This document shows positions 22,142 to 32,685 of a DNA stretch of 44,770 nucleotides, piece by piece. The notes under the pieces were generated by a model. The model did not search any database. It saw only the letters and a program-made list of their open reading frames with translations, and was not told where the DNA came from. Numbering within the stretch: position 1 is the stretch's first letter; each line of letters begins with the position of its first letter. The translations under genes were made by a program, and so were the position numbers. Source of the stretch: Roridomyces roridus (taxonomy: Eukaryota > Basidiomycota > Agaricomycetes > Agaricales > Mycenaceae); NCBI GenBank assembly GCA_029378245.1, contig JARKIF010000242.1, positions 1-44,770 on the forward strand, in the 5' to 3' direction.

Positions 22142-22330
22142 GCCACCATTTTTCATTAACGCGCCTTACGCTGTCGACTCCATCGAAGTTATATGACGCC
22201 CCGAGGTGGGAATCGAGGTGGTCTTGATCGACTCGAGTCTCGACAACATGCCTACAACATGCAGTCCGATTTTGCTACGTGCAACTTGCCATGCAAGGAA
22301 GGAAAGGTGAGAAGACGATGAGGATCCTCC
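22142..22330 (+). pseudogene. DUF4419 mini-relic R1 (5' start joined to 3' part)
   Basis: Follows BTB1's 3' flank. It aligns with relics R2 and R3: the start of the DUF4419 frame (start codon here mutated, ATTTTTCATTAACGCGCC) runs directly into a C-terminal piece (SSKLYDA..., then a segment equivalent to AYAE.DIKVV). The whole middle of the gene is missing. A shared GCAAGGAAGGAAAGGTGAGA lies near its end and in R3. Non-functional. Confidence 0.45.
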
Positions 22331-22370
22331 CAAGCAGCCCAAGTCGTCGTCGTCGTCGCATGCATGAATC

Positions 22371-22472
22371 ACATGTTGCCTTTAAACCTGTGCTGAGCGC
22401 TGATCGATCGCAGATCGCGCTTGATCGCATGTTAGCTTTAAACCTGTGCATTGGCTGATCGCGCTTGATCGC
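22371..22472. repeat. Two-copy tandem repeat before DUF4419-1
   Basis: Two imperfect copies of a unit holding ATGTT..CTTTAAACCTGTGC followed by TGATCGCGCTTGATCGC. The first copy begins near 22371, the second near 22427. A short GTC trinucleotide run (22345-22360) precedes them. Lies 50-150 bases upstream of the DUF4419-1 ATG, so it could affect its promoter. Confidence 0.55.
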
Positions 22473-22518
22473 GACGCAGGAGATAGTTGGTTTCAACTCT
22501 GACTCGCACCAGACCACC

Positions 22519-23770
22519 ATGCCCGTCTCTTTCACCACCGCGCCCCACGCTGCCAACTCGTTCGAAGTTACCGAGTCTTTCTCGGCGGCGGAGCTTTTGT
22601 CTGGTGCATGCAAAGACCAGAGCCGCAATGTCCAAGAAATCTTCCAATGTGGCTTCTCAACGGGAGAGCAGGCGCTGAACCCGTACGTCTTTAATCCTGT
22701 ACCACTTCCTCGCCTCTCATTTGCTTCCAGCGGTCGCGATTTCGATGCCAAGATCCCGATCCTCCGTCCTGACTCCCGCGCGGGGAATGGCTTCGTGCAC
22801 ACGGTCGTCGAAGCCTACAACCACCATCGTGCTCTCGTCATCCGCCCCGACGACGTGTGGCTCGCCATTCTATCTCAATTCAATTTCTTCGTAAACGCGA
22901 ACGCGGAGCTCCTTCGTGCCAATTTTGTGGCGCACGAAGGCCAGCGCAAGCTGGTGGTAGACGCCTTTGGGGATCGGTACTCTGTGGACTTTGGTAACAT
23001 GTCCCGCCAGATGACGGACCTTCTCATGCCATGGTGTCAGCTAGCGGCGAAAATGACACCGTGCATCCGCTTCCTGGGTGGTGGATTTGTGCTACAGTGC
23101 CCGTCACCACATCACGGTTCCTGATTTGGCAGGGATGTTTATCAAATCTTCGAGCACTAATTACATTTTGGTCCGAGGTTCAATGGACTCAAAAACTGTT
23201 GGAAACATATCTAAGGAGGCCCAAGAACATACCCTGTGGTCCTCAGGTCCATCAGACAACATTTTGTTTTTTCAGGATGGAAAAAGTGAAACAAACCTTA
23301 ATGATCCGATCAATTACTGCCAAGCTGTCAGTTTGATCCGATCAATTTAGGGTTACGCTTACGTGCCACTCGGCTCGGCTGCCGATGTCGACCCGGTGGC
23401 CCTTCCACATTGGCTGGCAGGACTTTCCAGGGTTAAAGGGGATGCCCTGGAACAACATATCTGGTGAATTGGAGGCCAACCCAGGCCAGACAACCCCAAA
23501 AACAGCAGTTGAAATTTTTTCGGACCTCGAAAAAGTGAAACACCGTGGGAAAAAATGAGATCAGGGTCTCAATCGCATGCTTTTGGTCGGTTTCCTTCCA
23601 AAAATAAATACGAGAAAATGCACAAAAATTTCCTTGATGGTGAATGACAGGTGTCGGAGAAGTGCCGACTGGCACTGTAGGAAGGAAAAGGTGGTGAGCG
23701 AAGGAGGAGTACAAGGCTGAGAGGGCGGAATCCAACCGGCGCTACAATCAGAGTTTGGTTGGAGTTTGTA
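22519..23770 (+). pseudogene. DUF4419 protein copy 1 (internally deleted, then interrupted by a transposon)
   Basis: DUF4419 is a fungal domain of unknown function. Exon 1 22519-22682 (MPVSFTTAPHAANSFE...), intron GTACGT...CCAG, exon 2 from 22731. Seen: GNGFVHTVVEAYNHHRALVI, RPDDVWLAILSQFNFFVNAN, LRANFVAHEGQRKLVV. At about 23030 the reading jumps from the N-terminal half (MTDLLMP) to what in other copies is the far C-terminus (VSASGENDTVHPLPGWWIC in the other frame), so roughly the middle third is deleted. A 583-bp element follows at 23095; beyond it the coding tail resumes (KEEYKAERAESNRRYNQ, 23680-23770). As it stands the frame stops at 23124, inside the element. Confidence 0.75.
23095..23677. 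mobile_element. 583-bp non-autonomous TA-duplicating element (Tc1/mariner-like MITE)
   Basis: Ends are CAGTGCCCGTC on the left and its inverted match GACTGGCACTG on the right (one mismatch in 11), each flanked by TA (23093-23094 and 23678-23679). TA target duplication with CAGT-type ends is the pattern of Tc1/mariner elements. No transposase frame is visible, so it is non-autonomous. The empty site is preserved in the paralogue at about 37366, where GATTTGTGCT is directly followed by CGGAAGG; here the same words are split by the element (GATTTGTGCTA | GGAAGG). Internal sequence is AT-richer than its surroundings and holds a repeated GATCCGATCAATT (near 23304 and 23335). Confidence 0.82.
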
Positions 23771-23871
23771 TCAGCCTCCAGTTGCTTAGAGTTACACTTT
23801 GAGCGCGTCGCATGTGTTGTCCTTTGTGTACGTGTCAGCGGATCAAATCCCATCTTGTCCTCCACCACGAC

Positions 23872-24974
23872 ATGGAAGTCGACAACGCACCTCATCGCAT
23901 CCCAGAGCTCTGGTTTGAAGACGGAAACATCGTGATGCAAGCCAGAAACAGCCAGTTTCGCGTCTATCGCGGCACTCTAGCTGCCTGTTCGCCCGTCTTC
24001 AAAGATATGCTCTCGTTTCCGCAGCCCGCCGATGCGGAACTCGTCGAGGGGTGCTCAGTCGTACACCTTCCCGATGCTCCAGATGAGTTCACCGTCTTTC
24101 TCAAAGCCATCTTTCTACCCGAGTACCTACCCGATTATTTGATCTTCCTACATCCTCGATTACTGACTTTCATTCCAGTTATTTCATGCCGTTCCCCGCA
24201 AAGACGGAATATGCGATCATTCGAGGCTGCCTTCGACTCAGCCATAAATACGGAGTGGAGCACCTCCACCTCCGTGCCCTGGTCCACTTTTCATCTCTAT
24301 TTCACACCAGTTTGGCCCAATCGGACAAAGCAGAATATCCATACTCAGAATCCACTGGCCCGTCGAATCTACCCCAGCCACAAATTATATCTTGGCTGGC
24401 ACCCGATGTGCCATCGGTGGTGTCTTGCATCCAGCTTGCTCGAGAGGTCGATGCACCGTGGATTCTTCCCCTCGCGTTCTATGTGCTTTCTCATAGACTG
24501 ACCCAGGCCAAGTTCAGCATATCGCTTATGGATGTTATCCGTGGCAATGCATTCAATGGTGAAACTTTTCATCTCAGCACACAAGATCAAGAATCTTTCC
24601 TACGCGGCCTCATTCAACAAATCCAATTTTCAACCACAAGCATCCTGGGATGCTTTTCAGACCCCCTCAAAATCCCAAATCGTACAACCCCTGTCCGTTG
24701 TTTGAAAGGCAGATTATCTGCTGTCAACAGCGTGCGCGAGACAGTCTCTGTTTTTCCCTCAAAGCCCCTTGACGTTTGGGGCGAGGAGGACTGGGACGAG
24801 TTCGCGGATCGAGTTTGCCCCACCTGTCTTGCTGCGCTCCAGGCTAGACACCAAATCAAGCGCCAGGAGTTCTGGGATGATCTCCCCAAGACGTATGGAT
24901 TACTGCCTTGGGAAGAGTTGGAGAAGATGAAAGTGGCGGCCATCGGGTCACATTGGTTTCCTTCTGAGGTGTAG
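23872..24974 (+). CDS. BTB/POZ domain protein BTB2 (intact)
   Basis: Same family as BTB1; predicted adaptor-type BTB protein, partners unknown. Exons 23872-24122 and 24179-24974 (intron GTACCT...TTCCAG) give 348 residues. Seen: PHRIPELWFEDGNIV, FRVYRGTLAACSPVFKDML, FPQPADAELVEGC, FTVFLKAIFLPE (BTB fold); YFMPFPAKTEYAIIRGC and LRLSHKYGVEHLHLRAL; LAREVDAPWILPLAFYVLS; VCPTCLAALQ; and the closing YGLLPWEELEKMKVAAIG. The ATG follows the conserved leader. It lies just downstream of the DUF4419-1 tail. Confidence 0.85.
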
Positions 24975-25172
24975 TGTTCGTGCATTTTCCTCAGTTCACT
25001 CTCTTTCCGATTTTTATTGCGTGTCTTTGGGCAGAATTTAAAGTCAAGTCCCCAAGTTCAATGTACGGTTATGTGTCTATACTTCTTCCGAATCCTACTG
25101 TGCTTCTCGTTCGAGATTAAATCGCATTTTACCCGTTCTCACATAAGTTCTCGACTCGGGCCCAACGTCACC

Positions 25173-25400
25173 ATGCCCGTTTCTTTCAATGCCGCGCCTC
25201 GGTCAACCTCATCGAAGTTATATGATGCCGCCTGCGTACGCGGAGAGGGATATCAAGGTGGTCCAGTGCGACATGCACGCCCTTGCTGGCAGCTGGGCGA
25301 CGGATTTGTGCAAAGGAGAAAAATATGATGAGCGTGGAGAGCACGCCAATCCACGCATAACTCAGCGGACACTACAACCTGAGCCAATATAAGTGGGGGT
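25173..25400 (+). pseudogene. DUF4419 mini-relic R2
   Basis: ATG at 25173 starts MPVSFNAAPRS, the DUF4419 start, and passes within 15 residues into a C-terminal piece (SSKLYDAACVRGEGYQG in this frame, AYAERDIKVVQCDMHALAG in another). Same 5'-to-3' join as R1 and R3, so the deletion predates the tandem duplication. No full domain remains. Confidence 0.5.
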
Positions 25401-25489
25401 ACCTTGTTGGGGGTTGCGAACGCGTTTGATGTGTTGTCGTTTGAATACGCGTCTGATGCGATCAAACACTCGTTGTCCTCCACCACGAC

Positions 25490-26598
25490 ATGCAAGTCGA
25501 CGATACGCCTCATCGCATCCCCGAGCTCTGGTTCGAAGACGGAAACATTATCATTCAGGCCGAAAACAGCCAGTTTCGTGTCCATCGTGGCATTTTAGCG
25601 GCGTGCTCCGCCGTCTTCAAGGACATGCTATCGTTTCCCCAACCTGCGGATGTGGAGCTCGTTGAGGGGTGCCCAGTCGTACATCTTACCGATGCCCCAA
25701 CTGAGGTCACTGTGTTTTTGAAGGCCATCTTTGTCCCCGAGTGCGTTCTCTGCCTATCACTGAAACCCGAATGCCAACATTCTTCCAGCTACTTTATGCC
25801 ATTTCCCGCAAAGACCGAATATGAAATTATTCGAGGTTGCCTTCGACTCAGCCATAAATATGGAGTGGAACACCTTCGCCTTCGCGCGCTGGTCCATTTT
25901 TCATCCCGCTTTCGCACCACATTGTCCCAGTACAACGACGCTCGTTACCCGTATTACCCGTACGATCCCTCTGGGTCCCTTGGCCGACCCCAGTCAGACA
26001 TCATATCTTGGCCAGCTGGGGAAGTATCATCGGAGATGTCTTGCGTCCAACTTGCCCGAGAGGTCAACGCCCCGTGGGTCTTACCCCTTGCGTTCTACAC
26101 ACTTTCGGACAGCTTGGGTCAGCGCAGCACTGCAGTGGGGGAATTCATCCGTGGGACTACCCGCAACGGAATATCCGTCGCCATTAGCCCCGAAGATCAG
26201 GAGTCTTTCCTGTCTGGTCACATTCGACAAACGCAGTTTTCGACCACGAGAATCCTAGCAGTTTTTTCGAGCCCCATCGAAATGCCGGACTGCAGGTCAC
26301 TGATCAAATGCTTGAAAGGCCGACTATCTGCTGTCAACACTATGCAAGAGGCGATATCTGAATGTCCGTCCATGCCCCTGGAGATCTGGGTGGAATCTGA
26401 TTTTGATATGGAGAGTTGGGACCATGGCATTGCATGTCCTGTCGGGAACAGCTGCAGCGTGCGCACCAAGTCGTGCGAGAGAAGTTCTGGGACGAGCTCC
26501 CGAACATGTACGGGTTGCCACCTTGGGAAGAATTGGAGAAGATGAAAGTGGCGGCCATCGGGCCACATTGGTTTCCTTCTGAGCTGGAGTGTTCGTGA
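25490..26598 (+). pseudogene. BTB/POZ domain protein BTB3, one late frameshift
   Basis: Exons 25490-25740 and 25789 onward; the 48-nt intron (GTGCGT...CCAG) is a multiple of three and stop-free. The BTB fold (PHRIPELWFEDGNII, FRVHRGILAACSAVFKDML) and the second domain (YFMPFPAKTEYEIIRGC, LAREVNAPWVLPLAFYTLS) are complete. Near 26436-26441 one base is missing relative to the family's CP.C motif; the frame then runs to a false stop at 26545, while the true end (REKFWDEL, YGLPPWEELEKMKVAAIG) lies in another frame up to 26598. About 55 C-terminal residues are affected, so a shortened BTB protein could still be made. Confidence 0.75.
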
Positions 26599-26821
26599 AT
26601 TTCCTCGGTTCATTTCACTTCCGATTCTGATTGTCTTTCTCTTTTCCGATCTAGTGTGAAGTCGAGTCGCCGAGTTCAGTGTACGGTTGTGTGTCTATAC
26701 TTGTTGTGCCCCTCGTTCGAGATTGAATTGCATTTTACCTCCAGCGCCGCTCGTTTCGAGCCCATCCACTGTACCGGAGACATGACATCCTTCTGTACTC
26801 AGTGGGTCCTCGACTCAGACC

Positions 26822-27056
26822 ACGTCCGTCTCCACTACCGCGCCTCACGCTGTCAACTCCGGATCCATCGAAGTTGTATGACGCCGCCAGCGTACGCCGA
26901 GGTGGATATCAAGGTGGTCTCCATCGACTCGACAACATGCACCCTTGCTGGGTGACGGATTTGTGCTCGCAACTCCGTCCAACACGGCAACAAGTTACAA
27001 CACGGTGCAAGGAAGGAAAGGTGAGAAGCGCGACGGAGGAGTACGAAGCCAATTAA
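26822..27056 (+). pseudogene. DUF4419 mini-relic R3
   Basis: Matches the DUF4419 start with the ATG changed to ACG (ACGTCCGTCTCCACTACC), then jumps to a C-terminal piece (AYAEVDIKVVSIDSTTC) and ends in a tail with ATEEYEAN before TAA. Follows BTB3 as R1 follows BTB1 and R2 follows BTB2. Confidence 0.5.
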
Positions 27057-27223
27057 GAGAGCAGCGCTCCAAGCTGAGCCAATATATGTCGGAGTTGCCC
27101 TGTAGGTATGAGTTGCACCTCAGTTGCACGCTCGTGTTTTTAGATTCAACCGCGTCTGATGTGTTGTCGTTTGGATACGCGTCTGATGAGATCATATTAT
27201 CACATCTTGTCCTGCACCACGAC

Positions 27224-28311
27224 ATGGAAATCGACGGCGAACCCCATCGCATCCCCGAGCTTTGGCTTGACGACGGAAGCATCATCGTTCAAGCTGGAAA
27301 CCGCCAGTTTCGTGTCCATCGCAGCATTCTGGCGGTCTGTTCGCCTGTCTTCAAAGACATGCTCACATTTCCGCAACCCGCCGATGCCTAACTCGTTGAG
27401 GCTTGCCCGGTCGTACACCTTACGGATGCTCCAGACGAGGTCACCGTTTTTCTGAAGGCTATATTTCTGCCCGAGTGCGTGTGGCATCCCATTCTAACTC
27501 GATTGTGAGACTTTTGTTAGCTACTTCATGCCATTCCCCGCAAAGACGGAATTTGAGATCCTCCGAGGATGCCTGCGTCTCAGTCATAAATACGGAGTGG
27601 AGCACCTCCATCTTCGCGCGTTGGTCCACTTTTCGTCCGCATTTCGCACCGCACTGTCCAGTGGGACAAAGCCAGCTATCCATACGATGCCGACTCCGAG
27701 TCCACTAACCCGTCCAGCCTGCCCCAATCAGACATCGTATCCTGGCTAGCCTCCGATGGACCCGCTTACGATGTTTTCTTGCATCCAACTTGCTCGAGAG
27801 GTTGATGCACCGTGGATCTTACCCACCGCTTTCTATAGGCTTTCTCATAGGCTAACTAAAGCCACGTCCATGTCGCTTGTGGACATGACCCATGGAGGAG
27901 CCACTGGTCTCAGCACACAAGATCAAAATCCTTCGTACATGGTCATATTCAACAAGTCCAATTTGCGGCGATAGACATTTTGGGATGCTTTACAGACCCC
28001 GTCGAAATCCCGAACTGTTCATCGGCTGTCCGATGTTTGAAAGGCAGATTATCTGCTGTAAACACCGTGCACCAGGCGGCCTCTGACTATCCCTCACTCC
28101 CTCTGTTCGTTTGGGGCGAGGACGACTGGGAGGAGTTCCGGGAAAATTTTTGCCCCCACCTGTCTCGCCTCGCTCCAGGCTACCAACCGAGCCAAGCGTC
28201 AAGAGTTCTGGGATGATCTCCCCAAGATGTATGGAATTACCGCCTTGGGAAGAGTTGGAGAAGATGAAAGTGGCGGCCATCGGGAAATTTTGGTTCCCTT
28301 CTGAGGTGTAG
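27224..28311 (+). pseudogene. BTB/POZ protein BTB4 (pseudogene)
   Basis: Exon 1 from ATG 27224 reads PHRIPELWLDDGSII and FRVHRSILAVCSPVFKDML, then meets an in-frame TAA at 27389 where relatives have GAA or GAG, a plain nonsense change. The intron (GTGCGT...TGTTAG, ending 27520) is intact. Exon 2 (YFMPFPAKTEFEILRGC, LRLSHKYGVEHLHLRAL) shifts frame at about 27658, again before the AREVDAPWILP segment, again near 27970 and twice near the 3' end. The family's closing words (EELEKMKVAAIG) end at TAG 28311. A dead copy. Confidence 0.8.
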
Positions 28312-29309
28312 GGTTCGTGCATTTTCCTCGGTCCATTCCCTCTCCGATTCTGATTATGTCTCTTTCTCCAGATCTAGTGTAAATTCAAATCGTGTCTATA
28401 CATGCTTGTTGTGGCCGCCGTGCTCCTCGTTATGCACTCGGAAGGTTGTCGTCGATCTTGTGATTCAATTCCTACGCCCGTCTCCCAACCTCGTCGACTT
28501 TGTCCTAGAAGAGCCGCGTCTTGGGGGAGTTGGAGGTTGCCAAGGCGCCTGTCCTGCTGGATAATGTTCGCCATTTGATGTTTTGAGATCGCAAAGGCGA
28601 CATTCTCGAGATCTTGAGTTGACAATACTTTGCCTTGCCATGCAGTCTATCTCCAGGACCAATCTTCTATCCTTCTTCCAGCGTTCGGCGCCGCCGCTCC
28701 AGAGTCTTGCTATCGGGTCGCCGCAATAATTTGCCCAGCTGCATTGGAATTCCAGCGGCGAACCCTATCATCGGTTTTAATCCTCACCCAACGCCCGTAC
28801 CAAATCTTCGGATTTTGAACCTGCATGATTGTAATCCCGGGCTCTCTGGGCGCGTCAGAGCCACGTTTGGGGTGTCTTTGTCATAAATCCACGCGGGATG
28901 GGTATTCGCGTGCCGTCAGACACTCTCGACGCGTCTGGGGACACTTGCCGACTATGGGATGCGCGTTTGGATTGCAAGTCGGAAAGAGAACGACGCGTCA
29001 AGATGTGTTCATTAGGAGCATGTGATCGTCTCGAGCCTGGACCGCGGCGATGAGACTAGCGCGTCCTATTCGGTCCCAATCCTGTATTAGGCTTCCAACT
29101 GTCCCGCTGTCCATGTCTGCCCACCAATTTACCTAAAGTATTTCCTTTTCGGGCGTGCTTCTCTCGTGCTTTTTTTTCTGTCAAAATTGAAAGTCCGACC
29201 ATAAAACGGGCTCGGGAACTAGCTTGTAAGGTTACCCACTTTTGCACTCGATTGCGCACCCCACCCACAGATTTCTGCTCCTTCATACCCCGCGCTAACC
29301 TTTCCAAAA
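28312..29309. other. Intergenic region between BTB4 and the Argonaute gene
   Basis: Nearly 1 kb. The first about 90 bases carry the 3' flank shared by BTB1-BTB4 (CCGATCTAGT.TAAA, GTGTCTATAC). The remainder shows no convincing gene; pyrimidine-rich stretches near 29150-29180 may belong to the Argonaute promoter. Confidence 0.4.
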
Positions 29310-32300
29310 ATGCCCTCCTCGCACTCAACACGGTACGTAACTTCACTTCCTAATTGGGACGTGATCACTTGCTCATTACTCTTGAGCTGGTCCTCGTGTC
29401 GGTCTCTCCACTGAAGGCGCCCACATCACCACTGTCCCGCCATTCCTTTCCTTTCCATTCCTTCCCTCACACTATCCGTAGGTCGGCGTCAAGCGTCCCG
29501 ATTTTTGGTAGTTCTGGACAACCCTCCCCCATCTACGTCAACTCGTTTGTTACACGTCCCGCTCCGGACATCATCCACACTATGACATCGCCATATCGCC
29601 CTCGGAGAAGACCCTCCCCGCTCGTATGACCATGGATCTTGTTCGTCGCCTCCAGTTCGATATCGCGCCGCAGATGTATGCTCTTCTTTCGCTTTTTTCT
29701 TCTTGGTCCTGACGACGATTTGCAGGCTTCAACTCCTCGCTGCGTCTACGATGGCAATTCCAATACTCTTTCTCCACCCCTCCTCGACTTATCTTTCTCC
29801 AGGTCGCAAGACAATCTTCTCCATCCGCCGCCTCCCTTCGACACTGGATCGCAGGAGTTCGAGGTCACTCTCGCTGACGCTACCGCACCCAGCGCCAGCG
29901 GCAAGGGTCCCAAGGTCTACAAGCTCAAGCTCACCCACGTCGCCGAGATCAACCCGAGGTCCTCAAGCGCTTCATCGCCGGCGACCAGTCCCACGACAAC
30001 ACGTTCTTACTGCCAATCACTGCTCTCAACGTCGTGATTCGCATGCAGCCCACCCTGAATAAACCTTCAACGTCCGCCTTCTTCACCGACCGCGAGACAA
30101 GGACATTGGTGCTGGCTTGCAGCTCTGTGCGTCATCATATCTCTCTCCTCTTGCACAAACTAACGCTTCTCCAGGGCGTGGCTATTCCAGTCCATCCGTC
30201 CGCCATGGGCAGATGCTCATCAACGTCGACATCTCGACGGTACCATGTACAAGGCCGGCCGCCTCCTCGACGTTTGCCTTCAGTACATTGGCAAGAACGA
30301 CCCCAACGCTCTGTCCCCCAAGTTTGGCCTCCCCGACCGCGAGCGCATCCGCCTCCAACGCTTCATCAGCGGCATTCGCGTCATCACCACCACACCAACG
30401 CTAGTGGAGTCGAGGTCCAGACCCCGCGTGTTATCAAGAAGCTTAGCCAGGCGGGCGCGTCGGCTCTCACCTTCCAGCTCCGGGAGGGCCAGAGCATGAC
30501 TGTCGCCGAGTACTTTGCTACGACGCAGAACAACGGCTTCAGTTCCCGACGTCATTTGTGTCGAAGTCGGCTCTGGCGCTCTTATTCCTTTGGGTCAGTT
30601 TTTCTTTCTTCGACTTTCTTTCTGACGCGTTTTCTTAGAGTTGTGCAAGGTTCCTCCCGGCCAGCTCATGCGCAAGCAAGTTGTGAGTAGCTTCTCGTTT
30701 CTTATGTGTTCTTCCACTCATTCTCTGTTAGCCTCCGGAGAAGACCAAGGACGTCCTCGACTTTGCGACCAAGAAACCCGCCGACCGCCTGAACAGCATC
30801 GTTGCTGGTCTCCAGGTCCTCGCGTACGGACAGTCCGAGTATGTGCGCGAGTTTGGGATGCATGTCGACCACACTGCTGGCCCGCTCAAAGTCCAGGCGC
30901 GCATTTTGAAGCCTCCGATGCTCAAGTATGGTGCTGGGTCGCGGCAGTTGACTATCGTGCGTTCCTTTCTTCTTCTCCCTTCTTCCGCTCACTTTTTTCA
31001 GACGCCCCGCGATGGTGCTTGGAACATGGTCGACAAGAAGTTCTTCAAGCCTGTTTCGATCGACCGTTGGGTGGTGGTGATTTACGAGCGCCAGGTTCGT
31101 TTTTCTTCTCTTGTCTTTCCTTTGCTCATCGTCTGCAGGCTCGCTTCAACGAAACGCCGCCAACGACATGATCAACGGGTTGTGCGCGAGCTGCCGGGAC
31201 GTCGGTGCGTTCTTCTTTTTTCTTTTCCCTTCATCTCAGCTCACTTTCCTGCAGGCATCAAGCTCACCCCTACTCCTTTCGTCCATTGGGAGAACGGCCA
31301 AGGGCGCATCGCCGACCAGCTCAAGAACGCCGGCGCTGCTTGTGCGCAAAAGATGAAGGCGGGCCCGAGCTTGATTGTCGTCGTCTTGCCCGAGGGCGGG
31401 AACGACATCTACACTGCGGTCAAGCACTTTGGTGATATCACGGTTCGTTTTCTGCTCTCGTTGTTTTCTTTGGCTGAATTTCTTTCTAGATGGGTGTGGC
31501 GACTCAGTGCCTCAAGTCGAGCAAGTGCTTCCGCGCGAAACCCCAGTACTACGCCAACGTCTGCCTCAAGTACGTCGCTTTCCTTGCTCTATCCTCCTCC
31601 CGCTCATTCATTCCTAGGATCAACGTCAAGCTCGGCGGCATCAACACCATCCCGACCCCTCGAGCGTCAGCGTCTTGACCGACCCGCACAACCCCACGAT
31701 CGTCATGGGTGCTGTCATCCATCCCGCTCCTGGCAGCGACGGCCGCCCTTCCTTCACCTCGCTCGTCGCCAACGTCGACTCCGACACCGCCAAGTACATT
31801 GCTGCCAGCCGGGTGCAGACTTCGCGTGCGGAGATGATCGAGGAGCTCGAGCCGATGAGCAAGCACGTCTTGTCCATGTACATGAAGTGAGTATTCAACC
31901 TCTCCTTTCCCCGACTTCTCATCTTGCTCCAGATACCGCGAGATGGCCGAGAGGAAGGCTCCTGGTGCCTCGGCGCCCAAGCGCATCATCTTCTACCGCG
32001 ACGGTGTTCTGAGGGCCAGTTCAAGCAGGTGCTCGAGGTCGAGTTGCCGGCCATCAAGAGTACGCTTCTTTTTCTCTTCGACTTGTTGCTCATTCCGCTT
32101 TCAGAGGCCTGCCAGTCTTGAACATCGACCCCAAGATCACCATCCTCGTCGTCGGCAAACGCCACCACGTCCGCTTCTTCCCCCAACCCGCCAGCGCGAC
32201 GGCGACCGCTCGGGCAACTGCGCGCTGGCACCGTCGTCGACCGCGAAGTCTGCACCCCACCGAGTTGATTTCTATCTGCAGTCGCATGGAGGTTTGCTCG

Positions 32301-32685
32301 GCACCAGTCGTCCTGCCCACTACTCGGTCGTACGATGTGAGTTGCTTTCTTTTCCTGCTTTTTTTCTCTGGTTCTAACTGCCCCTTGCGCTTTGCCACGT
32401 CTACGCTCGCTCCACTCGCTCCGTGTCGATCCCCTCTCCCGTTTACTATGCCGACATTGTTGCTCGCGCGCCAAGAACCACTACGACCCGCAGGGGACCG
32501 TCGACTTTTCGGACAGCGCGACGCAGGTTGACGATGGGCAGGTGGCGAGCTCGCTCGAGGCGTTCCGGCGCGGATTCAAGCCCTCCCCCTCGCAGGCTAC
32601 GCTCATGTATTCTCGGTGCGTTTGCCTTTTTCTCTTTGCCGGACTTGGCGCTGACGAGGATGGACGCAGTAATCTATTTGCTTAA
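29310..32685 (+). pseudogene. Argonaute gene with many one-base deletions and a missing catalytic aspartate
   Basis: Argonaute binds small RNAs and silences matching transcripts. About 16 exons fit, e.g. 29482-29675, 29803-30126, 30175-30593, 30732-30956, 31002-31094, 31255-31442, 31490-31569, 31618-31886, 31933-32059, 32105-32336. In order: ArgoN (SSGQPSPIYVNSFVTRPAP), L1 (YKAGRLLDVCLQYIGKNDPN), PAZ (IKKLSQAGASALTFQLREGQ), L2 (DRLNSIVAGLQVLAYGQSEY), MID (CRDVG..LTPTPF) and PIWI (IVVVLPEGGNDIY, LKSSKCF, RIIFYRDG, TSRPAHYSV). Single bases are missing at about a dozen places, mostly in short runs or repeats, without matching amino-acid decay. The PIWI motif GADVIHP reads GAVIHP (31708-31720): three bases, the first catalytic Asp, are gone. 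The second Asp (YRDG) and the His (PAHY) remain. The stretch before CHVYARSTRSVS is also short. The first exon is uncertain. Confidence 0.85.

Noticed and set aside
30843..32012. 389-codon open frame on the plus strand
   Set aside because: It reads through several Argonaute introns and its middle part is not protein-like; only pieces belong to the real gene.
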